NCBI GenBank assembly: GCA_964616165.1
Contig: CAZTTS010000002.1
Location: 30,845-94,844 of the forward strand
Direction of reading: 5' to 3'
Origin: CAZCCM01 sp964616165
GTDB taxonomy: Bacteria > Bacillota > Clostridia > TANB77 > CAG-508
Length of the DNA: 64,000 nt
Shown here: piece after piece, positions 8,104 through 15,858 of the stretch
How positions within the stretch are numbered: position 1 is the stretch's first letter
How the letters are laid out: every line of letters begins with the position of its first letter
Translations under genes and position numbers: made by a program
Notes under the pieces: generated by a model
What the model was told of the DNA's origin: nothing
The model's input: the letters and a program-made list of their open reading frames with translations, nothing else
Databases searched by the model: none

Positions 8104-9189
8104 ATGAAAATAGGAATAATAGGATTGCCTAATGTTGGAAAATCAACCTTATTTAATTCATTAACAAAAGCTAAAGTAGAAATGCAAAATTATCCATTTA
8201 CTACTATTGAACCTAATATTGGAGTAGTAGCAGTTCCTGATGATAGATTAGAAGTTTTAGCTAAAATTAATAAAAGCAAGAAAATAGTTCCTGCTATTAT
8301 TGAATTTGTTGATATTGCAGGTTTAGTTGAAGGAGCATCCAAGGGTGAGGGATTAGGAAATCAATTTTTATCATATATTAGAGATGTTAATGCTATAGTT
8401 CAAGTTGTAAGATGTTTTGAAAATCCTAATATTGTACATGTAGATGGAAACATTAATCCTTTAAGAGATATAGAAATTATAAACTTAGAATTAATTTATG
8501 CAGACATTATAAGTGTTGAAAAAAGAATTACTAGAACTGAAAAATTAGCAAAAGCTGATAAAAAATATTTTTTAGAGTTAGAATTTTTAAAAGATGTTTT
8601 AGAAAAATTAAATAATGGCATTCCTGTTAGAAATATGGGTTTAAATAAGGATGAAGAAAATTTAATTTATGATGTTTTTTTACTTACCAATAAACCTTTA
8701 ATATATTTATGCAATGTTGATGAAAAATCTTTTCAGGGTAATGAGCATACTGAAACTGTAGAAAAATATGCTAAAAAAGAAAGTACCGAAGCAATCATTG
8801 TTTCTGCCAAAATAGAAGAAGAGATTTCTAATCTTGACATATTAAGTGAAAAAGAAGAAATGTTAAACACTTTAGGTTTAAAGGAAACAGGATTAAATAA
8901 ATTAATTGAAGCAAGTTATTCTCTTTTAGGTTTAATGTCTTTTTTGACTTCGGGAGAAGAGGAGACAAGAGCTTGGACAATCAAAAAGAACACTAAAGCA
9001 CCTGAAGCAGCAGGAAAGATTCATAGTGATATGCAAAAAGGATTTATAAAAGCTGAAGTAATTAATTTTGATCAATTAGAAGAGTTAGGTTCAATGACAA
9101 AGGCTAGAGAAAAGGGCAAAATAAGAATTGAAGGGAAAGACTATATAATGCAAGAAGGGGATGTAGTCTTGTTTAGATTTAATGTTTAG
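8104..9189 (+). CDS. ychF: Redox-regulated ATPase/GTPase YchF (OLA1 family)
   Basis: A universally conserved Obg-family P-loop protein that prefers ATP and associates with ribosomes. It has 361 residues (family about 363). Its G1 loop GLPNVGKST is at residues 7-15. The G3 region DIAGLVEGASKGEGLGNQFL is characteristic of YchF. It ends in the TGS-like domain containing RAWTIKKNTKAPEAAGKIH, with the terminal GDVVLFRFNV. A GAGG Shine-Dalgarno precedes ATG 8104. It appears monocistronic, with a terminator at 9235. Confidence 0.97.
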   Translation: MKIGIIGLPNVGKSTLFNSLTKAKVEMQNYPFTTIEPNIGVVAVPDDRLEVLAKINKSKKIVPAIIEFVDIAGLVEGASKGEGLGNQFLSYIRDVNAIVQVVRCFENPNIVHVDGNINPLRDIEIINLELIYADIISVEKRITRTEKLAKADKKYFLELEFLKDVLEKLNNGIPVRNMGLNKDEENLIYDVFLLTNKPLIYLCNVDEKSFQGNEHTETVEKYAKKESTEAIIVSAKIEEEISNLDILSEKEEMLNTLGLKETGLNKLIEASYSLLGLMSFLTSGEEETRAWTIKKNTKAPEAAGKIHSDMQKGFIKAEVINFDQLEELGSMTKAREKGKIRIEGKDYIMQEGDVVLFRFNV

Positions 9190-9234
9190 TGTTTAGTGTT
9201 TAATGTATAAATTTATATAATAAATTAGAATAAT

Positions 9235-9264
9235 GGAACTGTAGTTAATATAGTTCCTTTTTTA
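9235..9264 (+). terminator. Rho-independent terminator after ychF
   Basis: Stem GGAACT / AGTTCC with an 11-nt loop and a long T-run. Confidence 0.75.
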
Positions 9265-9370
9265 TTTTTGTTTTTGATATTTAATTATTAACTTTAAATT
9301 AATAATTATTTTAAATTTATGTAGTTTAAATTCTCTTGCTTAATCTAAGAAAAAATAATATAATTTAGAT

Positions 9371-9434
9371 AAATATAAAGCACAAAAGAAAAATATAGAT
9401 ATAAATATAAAGCACAAAAGAAAAATATAGATAT
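9371..9434 (+). repeat. Two exact tandem copies of a 32-bp unit
   Basis: Unit 1 spans 9371-9402 and unit 2 spans 9403-9434, and they are identical. Each contains the core AAAGCACAAAAG. Only two copies and no spacers, so it is not a CRISPR. It leads directly into a hexamer array. Confidence 0.9.
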
Positions 9435-9476
9435 AAATATAAATACAAATATAAATATAAATATAAATATAAATAT
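9435..9476 (+). repeat. Hexamer tandem array (AAATAT)7
   Basis: Seven consecutive hexamers, the second being AAATAC. The array ends 50 nt before the start codon of the TPR gene. Confidence 0.9.
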
Positions 9477-9526
9477 GAGAATCTATAATAGGATTTAAAA
9501 TCAGACATTTAAAAGGATATTATAAA

Positions 9527-11128
9527 ATGATTGAAACCATAATATTTTTAATTATAAGTCTTATATTATTTGCTTATTTATTTATTGTAAATTTGAAAAA
9601 AAAGAATAAAAGACAAATTCTTTATTTAATAGCAGATATTATTGTAATTCTTATTTTCTTCATTTATTTCTTGAGCAATAAGTCTCATAATATTTTAATA
9701 CAACTAATTGCTTATATAGTTTCTATTATAATTCCAGTAATAATTATTATATTAAATCATTATGAATATAATGTAAGAGAAGGTGCTTTAATATTTGCAG
9801 TAAATTTTATGCTATTGTTTGGGAATAAAACATTAGCTAAAAAAATAATTTTTAAATTTCTAAAAAATAGACCACATTCATATTCATTACATAAAAAACT
9901 AGGAGATATGTATAAAGAAGAAGGTGGGATTAGAAAAGCTTTGAGTGAATATATTATAGCTCTTAATTTAAAACAAGTTTCATCACTATATTTAGAAGTT
10001 GCTGAAATGTTTTATGACTTAGATAATAAAGAAGAAGCAAGAGAAGCTTTAATCTATATTTTATCAAAAGAAAATGACTTTTTAGAAGCATATATATTCT
10101 TAAGTCAAATATATTTAGAATCAAAACAATATAAAGAAGCAGCCAAAACATTAAATGACGCTTTAAAATGTTTAAAAGATAAAGGCAGTTATGATATTTA
10201 TTATAAACTTGGTGAAATTCATGCGAAATTAAATGAATTTAAAGAATCAAGAAGTAATTTTGAAAAAGCATATGAATTGCATGAAAATACAATAATACAA
10301 TTATATATTGCTCAAATATTATTAATTGAAAACGAAGAAGATAAAGCTATTGAACTTTTTAAAGAACTATTAGATTTAGAAACCCTTAAACCATATGTTC
10401 TATATGAATTAGCAAAGGTTGCTAAATGTAAATATGAACCTCAAAAAGCAATTTCATATATTAATGAAGCTATAAAACTTGAAGAAAGTTTAAAAGAAAG
10501 AGCTTTTAAAGAAGAAATGTTTGCTGATATTAGAGATGAATTTATTCTTTCTGTTAAATTAGACAAAGAGGAAATAGAGAATATTAAAGAAAAATTAGTT
10601 AATCAAAAAACAGATAAAGAAATACGAAAAAGTATTCTTAAAAACTTGCAAGCACATGGAGGGAAAAAGTCTAATGTGTTTGAAAAATTTAAATTAGTTG
10701 AAATAGATGATGAAATTTCAGAAAGCGAAATGGAAATTATAAAACACTTATCTGGCATATATACTACAATTACTGATATGGGAGATGTAACAACACAACA
10801 AAAAACTAAAGAAAGAGTAGATAGAATTTTTAAAGAAAAATTAGGATATATTGCTGTTAAATATCCATTTATTGAAAATCAAGAAAATTTTGGAGTTAAT
10901 GAGTTTAAAAAAGAAATAGAAGAACAAATAAGAGAACAGGCAAGAGAACAAGTAGAAGTATCAGAAAAGAATATAGAAGAAATTGAAGAAATAATAGATC
11001 AACCTGCTACAAAACTTGAAACTATAGAAGAGATTGAAGAAGTAGAAGTTTTTGAAGAGATCGAAAACATAGACAATATGGGTGATACAGAGAATATAGA
11101 AAACATAGAGAATATAGAAGAAATTTAA
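9527..11128 (+). CDS. Membrane-anchored tetratricopeptide-repeat protein
   Basis: 533 residues. Three or four hydrophobic segments occupy the first ~95 residues. Helical TPR-like repeats follow (about residues 110-330), for example YSLHKKLGDMYKEEGGIRKALSEYIIAL and YIFLSQIYLESKQYKEAAKTLNDAL. The last ~75 residues are a very acidic Glu/Ile low-complexity tail encoded by short DNA repeats. TPR domains scaffold protein complexes; partners are not evident. It sits alone between ychF and murE. The membrane anchor and cytoplasmic TPRs suggest a docking protein at the membrane, which is inference. Confidence 0.8.
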   Translation: MIETIIFLIISLILFAYLFIVNLKKKNKRQILYLIADIIVILIFFIYFLSNKSHNILIQLIAYIVSIIIPVIIIILNHYEYNVREGALIFAVNFMLLFGNKTLAKKIIFKFLKNRPHSYSLHKKLGDMYKEEGGIRKALSEYIIALNLKQVSSLYLEVAEMFYDLDNKEEAREALIYILSKENDFLEAYIFLSQIYLESKQYKEAAKTLNDALKCLKDKGSYDIYYKLGEIHAKLNEFKESRSNFEKAYELHENTIIQLYIAQILLIENEEDKAIELFKELLDLETLKPYVLYELAKVAKCKYEPQKAISYINEAIKLEESLKERAFKEEMFADIRDEFILSVKLDKEEIENIKEKLVNQKTDKEIRKSILKNLQAHGGKKSNVFEKFKLVEIDDEISESEMEIIKHLSGIYTTITDMGDVTTQQKTKERVDRIFKEKLGYIAVKYPFIENQENFGVNEFKKEIEEQIREQAREQVEVSEKNIEEIEEIIDQPATKLETIEEIEEVEVFEEIENIDNMGDTENIENIENIEEI

Positions 11129-11186
11129 ATTATAAAAGTAATAATTATAATTATTAAAAATATAAATATAGTTTGGAGAGTAAAGA

Positions 11187-12680
11187 ATGAAATTATTAGA
11201 ACTATTAAATAATACAGACACAAATAAATTTGTAATTGAAACGAAGGGCCTTTTAGAAGAAGTTGATATCATTAACATAAGAAATGATTCAAGACTTGTT
11301 GAAACAGGCTCTTTATTTGTGGCAATAAAAGGTGTTAATCATGATGGAGCAAATTATATTAATCAAGCAATAGAAAAAGGTGCTGTAGCAATAGTTATAG
11401 AAGAACATCTTAATTTAGATGATTTTAATTATAATAATATACCTTTTGTTAAAGTTAAAGATGTTAGGAAGTTTATTGGATATCTTTCAAGAGATTTTTA
11501 TAATAATCCAACAAAAAGGATACCTGTTATTGCTATAACGGGCTCTAAAGGCAAAACTACTACAACATTTATTTTAACAAAAATGTTAATCTTAAGTGGA
11601 TATAATGTAGGAACAATTGGTACTGTTGGAGCCTTCTTAAATGAAAAAGAATTCGCAGAACTTGATAATACAACAGCAGAAACATTTCAAACCAATGAAA
11701 TTATAAATAATATGATACTAAAAGGTGCCAATATTGTTATTTTAGAAGTATCATCACAAGCTATTGTTAATGATAGAGTAGAAGGAATGCATTTTGAATA
11801 CTCTACCTTCACAAATTTTTCACAGGATCATATTAGTGCTACAGAACATCCAACCCTAGAAGCTTACTATGATGCTAAAATAGCAATTGCTAACATGGCC
11901 CCTATTATAGCTTTAAACATGGATGATGAGAATGTAAGAAAAGCTAAGGACCTTTTGAAAAACAAAAGACTTATAACTTATGGAGCTTCAAAAGATAATG
12001 ATATTATTATAGATTTTGAAAGCATGCATTATACAGAAAAAGGCACAGAATTTATTTTAGAATATAATGGTAAAAAGACGGAGTTTACTACTTCAATGTT
12101 AGGTAAAATGGCAGTATACAATATTGCATGTGCAATGGCTATTGCAAAAGAGTTTCATATAAGTGATGATATAATTAAAGAAGCAATAAAAAATGTATAT
12201 GTTGAAGGCAGATTTAATTTCATTCCAAATGATTTAGGTATTAATATTGTTGTAGATTATGCTCATACTGAAGAAAGCTTAAAACAATGTTTAGAAATAT
12301 TTAGATATATTACTAAAGGTAAAGTAATATCTCTATGGGGATTATCAGGACAAAGAGATAAATTAAAAAGACCTAAAATGGGTAGAATATCTGGCGAATT
12401 ATCTGATTTAACAATTATTACTTCAGAAGATCCAAGAGATGAAGACCCAGAAGATATAGCGAGAGATATTGCAGTTGGTATTGAAGAAGTTGGTGGTGAA
12501 TATATTATAGAAAATGATAGAAGATTAGCTATATTTAAAGCTATAGATTTAGCTAAACCAGGAGATTCAGTTGCATTATTAGGTAAAGGCCAAGAAAGAA
12601 CACAAATTTTTAAAGATAAAGAAGTATATCTAAATGAAAAAGAAATTGTGGAAGAATATTTATTGTTAAATAAAAAATAA
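11187..12680 (+). CDS. murE: UDP-N-acetylmuramyl-tripeptide synthetase (MurE-family Mur ligase)
   Basis: Adds the third amino acid to UDP-MurNAc-L-Ala-D-Glu in cytoplasmic peptidoglycan precursor synthesis. 497 residues. The N-terminal domain has DSRLVETGSLFVAIKG. The ATP-binding loop is ITGSKGKTTT (about residue 118). The central domain has NTTAETFQTNEI and the carbamylated-Lys region. The C-terminal domain has VDYAHTEESL and the substrate-recognition block SEDPRDEDP. Diaminopimelate-adding enzymes typically have DNPR here. The Arg is kept but D-N is E-D, so the choice between meso-DAP and another residue is left open. A GGAG Shine-Dalgarno precedes ATG 11187. Confidence 0.92.
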   Translation: MKLLELLNNTDTNKFVIETKGLLEEVDIINIRNDSRLVETGSLFVAIKGVNHDGANYINQAIEKGAVAIVIEEHLNLDDFNYNNIPFVKVKDVRKFIGYLSRDFYNNPTKRIPVIAITGSKGKTTTTFILTKMLILSGYNVGTIGTVGAFLNEKEFAELDNTTAETFQTNEIINNMILKGANIVILEVSSQAIVNDRVEGMHFEYSTFTNFSQDHISATEHPTLEAYYDAKIAIANMAPIIALNMDDENVRKAKDLLKNKRLITYGASKDNDIIIDFESMHYTEKGTEFILEYNGKKTEFTTSMLGKMAVYNIACAMAIAKEFHISDDIIKEAIKNVYVEGRFNFIPNDLGINIVVDYAHTEESLKQCLEIFRYITKGKVISLWGLSGQRDKLKRPKMGRISGELSDLTIITSEDPRDEDPEDIARDIAVGIEEVGGEYIIENDRRLAIFKAIDLAKPGDSVALLGKGQERTQIFKDKEVYLNEKEIVEEYLLLNKK

Positions 12681-12699
12681 AATAAAGAAAGGAAAACTT

Positions 12700-12981
12700 A
12701 TGAAAGAAGAAAAAGTAGTTAAGACAATAACCAAAATGAAAAAAACTGAAATACAACATATTGCAGCATTAGTAAGTGGTATTTTAAGTATTTTATTTTC
12801 AGCTATATGGTATTTAGGCGTAATTCAGGGAATTACAGCTATTGTGTGTGGAGCTAGAACAAGTTCAAGACATAAATCCAAGTTGGGAAAAGCAGGCCTT
12901 ATACTGGGTATTATCGGGACAAGCTTTAGTGTTATATCTTTATTAATTAATTTTATAATACTAATTTTATATTTATTCTAA
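12700..12981 (+). CDS. Small DUF4190-like membrane protein
   Basis: 93 residues with a charged N-terminus and two hydrophobic segments (about 24-48 and 66-92). Between them is the Gly-rich amphipathic stretch ITAIVCGARTSSRHKSKLGKAGLILGIIG, the layout of DUF4190 proteins. Function unknown. An AAAGGAAAA Shine-Dalgarno precedes the start. It lies 19 nt after murE and just before the beta-propeller gene. A related small protein lies on the other side of that gene. Confidence 0.7.
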   Translation: MKEEKVVKTITKMKKTEIQHIAALVSGILSILFSAIWYLGVIQGITAIVCGARTSSRHKSKLGKAGLILGIIGTSFSVISLLINFIILILYLF

Positions 12982-13022
12982 TATTAACTTGTTTTAAAGT
13001 TAATAGAGAAAGAAGGAAAAAA

Positions 13023-15197
13023 ATGAAAAACCAAAAAAAGAAGAAAGAAAAGAAAGATACAATTGTTATTAACAAAAAAAGTTTATGGAAAAATTTACTT
13101 AAGATTGTTTCTGTTTTATTGATCTTATTAGTAGTTGTACTAATAATAAATCATTTTATTAAGAAAACTCAAGAAGGTAAATTATACAATATAAAAAGTG
13201 AGGCTCATTTAAATAGAGTTTTAAATAAAACTAATCCAAATAAAAATTCTCTTCGAGTGATTGCAGAATTATTTGGTTGGCCTAAGATTTGGTATTTTTT
13301 AGATGATTATTACTATTATGGAACTTTAGATAAATCGACTGACTCGATGACTGGTGGCTCTATTGCTATGCCAACTGATGTTCCAACGCTAAGTCCGCAA
13401 ATTTCTTCTAAAGAAGAAATTACTCTAGATTATTCTAAAACCAATGTACAAATAGAAAATATTGATGAAGCTGATGTTATAAAAACAGATGGAGAATATG
13501 TGTATTCTATATCGGATAATAAAGTATTGATAACCGAAGTGATAGATAAAGAAAATCCAAAAGTTTTGTCTAAAATTGATTCTGCCTCATCTACATATCC
13601 TATGGATATTCTTATGAATAATAATAAATTAATTATTATATCTACAAGTGTTAGTTCTTGGGGCTATTATTCTAATTCAAGAACAGTTATTGATGTTTAT
13701 GATATATCAAATAGAAGTAATCCTATAAAAGTAAAAGGATTAGAACTTAATTCTGGATATAATACTTCTAGAATGATTGATAATCAGGTATATATATTTA
13801 CAAAATCTTCACTAAATTCAAAAGACAATATAAAATCATTTAGAGAATACAAAGAAGACTATAAAGAAAAAGAAATAAATTTTTCTAAAATTAAATATGT
13901 AAAAACAAATCCAACAAAAGAAGCAACAACATTTATAAGTTTAGATTTAAACTCAATTTCTAAAGATGCAGAAATTAGCTCATATTTAGTGGACTTAGAA
14001 ACAGCTTACATCTCTTTTGATAATCTATACTTATTAAAAACTGATTATGGTTTTTGGACACAAAATACTGATATAGGAATATATTTTAAAAAGCTATTTG
14101 GTCTTAAAGGAATATTTGGAATATTTGACTATGATTATATAGAATATGACACTTGGAGTGATTCAACAAAAATATCAAAATATTCATTCTCAGATGACAG
14201 AACAGATATTATATTTAAAGAACATACTAAAGTAAAAGGGCAAATTTTAAATCAATATTCGTGTGATGAAAAAGATGGATATTTAAGAATTGCGTTAAAT
14301 GATCGACAAGGAACAAGAATTAAAGTGTTCGATTCAAAGCTGAAAGAAGTTGGTGATACAGGACCTGCTGCTAAAGGGGAAGATAATAAATCAGTTAGAT
14401 TTGTAGGTGATAGAGCATACTTTGTTACATATAAAAATGTTGATCCATTATTTGCTATAGATTTATCTGATCCAAATAACCCAAGAATAATGGGAGAACT
14501 GAAAATACCAGGATTTTCAAATTATTTACATCCTTACGATGAGAACCATATTATAGGTATAGGAATGGCAACAAACGAAGAGATTGTAAGAGATGTTTAT
14601 GGAAGACCAATTAGAGAAAAAATAACTTTTAATGGTATGAAAATGACACTTTTCGATATTTCTGATATAAGAAGTCCAAAAGAAAAAGATGTAGCATATT
14701 TTGGTGATAGTAGAACAGATTCAGATATAAATAAAAACCCTAAAGCTTTATTGTTCTCAAAAGAAAAGAATTTAATTGCTATACCGGTGAGCAATATGGG
14801 TAATCTAATGCCTATTCAATTTGGAGGCACAGGATATGATCAAGAATGGTATAGAATGATTAAATCACAAATAGTTATACATGAAAATGTTAAAGAAGGA
14901 TACATTGTTTTTGATATAACAACAGAAGGATTTAAATATAAGGGTATAATAAGTCATGAAAAAATAGATTCAACACTTAATACTACATATTCTTATGATA
15001 AATATTATGGTACTAGTAGAAGCCCTTTAAGAGGATTATATATTAATGAGTATCTACTTACAGTATCAAATACTTTATTGAAAATTAATAAATTAGATAA
15101 TTTGGAATTTATATCTAATATTGACTTAATAAATAATGTTCTAAAAGAAGAAATAGGTAATACTTATGTTTCAAATAGTATTGAGAAAACGGAATAG
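13023..15197 (+). CDS. Membrane-anchored secreted protein with beta-propeller domain (COG4880 type)
   Basis: 724 residues. A Lys-rich cytoplasmic start is followed by one transmembrane helix (about residues 23-46) and a large extracytoplasmic domain. The family hallmark NVQIENIDEADVIKTDGEYVYSISDNKVLI (residues ~140-170) marks the propeller distantly related to WD40. Further blades carry patterns such as VRFVGDRAYFVTYKNVDPLFAIDLSDPNNPRIMGELKIPG. No catalytic residues are recognisable and the role is unknown. An AGAAGGAAA Shine-Dalgarno precedes ATG 13023. The downstream DUF4190-like gene starts 10 nt after the stop. Confidence 0.85.
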   Translation: MKNQKKKKEKKDTIVINKKSLWKNLLKIVSVLLILLVVVLIINHFIKKTQEGKLYNIKSEAHLNRVLNKTNPNKNSLRVIAELFGWPKIWYFLDDYYYYGTLDKSTDSMTGGSIAMPTDVPTLSPQISSKEEITLDYSKTNVQIENIDEADVIKTDGEYVYSISDNKVLITEVIDKENPKVLSKIDSASSTYPMDILMNNNKLIIISTSVSSWGYYSNSRTVIDVYDISNRSNPIKVKGLELNSGYNTSRMIDNQVYIFTKSSLNSKDNIKSFREYKEDYKEKEINFSKIKYVKTNPTKEATTFISLDLNSISKDAEISSYLVDLETAYISFDNLYLLKTDYGFWTQNTDIGIYFKKLFGLKGIFGIFDYDYIEYDTWSDSTKISKYSFSDDRTDIIFKEHTKVKGQILNQYSCDEKDGYLRIALNDRQGTRIKVFDSKLKEVGDTGPAAKGEDNKSVRFVGDRAYFVTYKNVDPLFAIDLSDPNNPRIMGELKIPGFSNYLHPYDENHIIGIGMATNEEIVRDVYGRPIREKITFNGMKMTLFDISDIRSPKEKDVAYFGDSRTDSDINKNPKALLFSKEKNLIAIPVSNMGNLMPIQFGGTGYDQEWYRMIKSQIVIHENVKEGYIVFDITTEGFKYKGIISHEKIDSTLNTTYSYDKYYGTSRSPLRGLYINEYLLTVSNTLLKINKLDNLEFISNIDLINNVLKEEIGNTYVSNSIEKTE

Positions 15198-15207
15198 AGA
15201 GGGAAAT

Positions 15208-15465
15208 ATGGAAGAAGATATAAAAATTAAAAAAGAAGCTAAGGGAATAGATGCATTTGTTTTAAGTATTATTGCAAGTTTAACAATATGGTTTTGGTAT
15301 ATATGTTTACCAGCATCTATATATGCTTTGGTAAGAAGTATAATTGCGACTAAAAAATCAGGTAAAAAATTAGCCAAAGCTGCATTTATTATTTCATTAA
15401 GTGCTCTTACACTTTGTGTTGCTATATATACTCAAACAATTTTTACAATAATGCAAATGATATAA
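15208..15465 (+). CDS. Small DUF4190-like membrane protein
   Basis: 85 residues from ATG 15208, which follows a GAGAGGGAAA Shine-Dalgarno. An upstream in-frame ATG at 15166 would overlap the propeller gene and lacks such a site. Two hydrophobic segments (about 17-42 and 56-82) flank a basic loop TKKSGKKLAKAAF, as in DUF4190. It resembles the protein at 12700-12981 in layout but is not a close copy. Function unknown; probably the last gene of the murE-to-propeller run. Confidence 0.65.
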   Translation: MEEDIKIKKEAKGIDAFVLSIIASLTIWFWYICLPASIYALVRSIIATKKSGKKLAKAAFIISLSALTLCVAIYTQTIFTIMQMI

Positions 15466-15580
15466 AGCTTTAATTGTAAGTTAAAGTCTAAATAAGGCAA
15501 AATTAAATAAACATAAAATAAATATAAAACAAAGATAATAAATATAATATAATAAACATATAAATTTATTTAAATTTTGT

Positions 15581-15610
15581 TTGACATAATATATCTTTCT
15601 GTGCTATAAT
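15581..15610 (+). promoter_or_regulatory. Promoter of rpoBC
   Basis: TTGACA at 15581-15586 and TATAAT at 15605-15610 with an 18-nt spacer; both hexamers match the sigma-A consensus exactly. Confidence 0.85.
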
Positions 15611-15757
15611 ATTTTCATGTAATGTCGAGTTGGAGAGATATATATGAGTTAATGCATATATACAAGGAATAATTTAAAAGGTGAAAATGATTTTGCCTTT
15701 TATTTATTGTTACATTATATAGTTTTGAAGAGGAATTGGAAAAAGTGGAACTATTTA

Positions 15758-15790
15758 AAAGTATATTTTTTGGGCAGAAAGTGTATTTTT
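15758..15790 (+). repeat. 13-nt direct repeat pair in the rpoB leader
   Basis: AAAGTATATTTTT at 15758-15770 and AAAGTGTATTTTT at 15778-15790 differ at one base and are offset by 20 nt (two helical turns). Confidence 0.6.
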
Positions 15791-15833
15791 AAATAAAAAC
15801 CTTTATTCTAAGAAGGACTTCTAAAACAAGATG

Positions 15834-15853
15834 CCTAAATCTTTTTTAGGAGG
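15834..15853 (+). promoter_or_regulatory. Hairpin overlapping the rpoB ribosome binding site
   Basis: CCTAAA (15834-15839) pairs with TTTAGG (15845-15850), which contains the first half of AGGAGG (15848-15853). The start codon TTG follows after 5 nt. An alternative pairing AAGAT/ATCTT overlaps the same stretch. Confidence 0.5.
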
Positions 15854-15858
15854 AAAAA

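Larger units (their letters stand above)
9190..9526 (+). other. 337-nt AT-rich intergenic region between ychF and the TPR gene
   Basis: Holds the ychF terminator (9235-9264), two exact copies of a 32-bp unit (9371-9434) and a seven-copy hexamer array (9435-9476). It ends in an AAAGG Shine-Dalgarno for the next gene. No ORF with a ribosome binding site and no recognised RNA structure was seen. Confidence 0.7.
15466..15858 (+). promoter_or_regulatory. 393-nt rpoB upstream region with structured leader
   Basis: No protein gene is visible. It contains a consensus promoter (15581-15610), a hairpin around 15677-15703 (AAAAGG ... CCTTTT), an ATAGTT/AACTAT pairing (15719-15754) and two 13-nt near-identical direct repeats (15758-15770 and 15778-15790). 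A hairpin that includes the rpoB Shine-Dalgarno lies at 15834-15850. The predicted leader is about 240 nt, long enough to be regulatory. It matches no riboswitch class I recognise. rplJ/rplL do not precede rpoB here. Confidence 0.55.

Noticed and set aside
9371..9476. Short repeats that could suggest a CRISPR array
   Set aside because: Repeats are directly tandem with no unique spacers and no cas genes are in the window.
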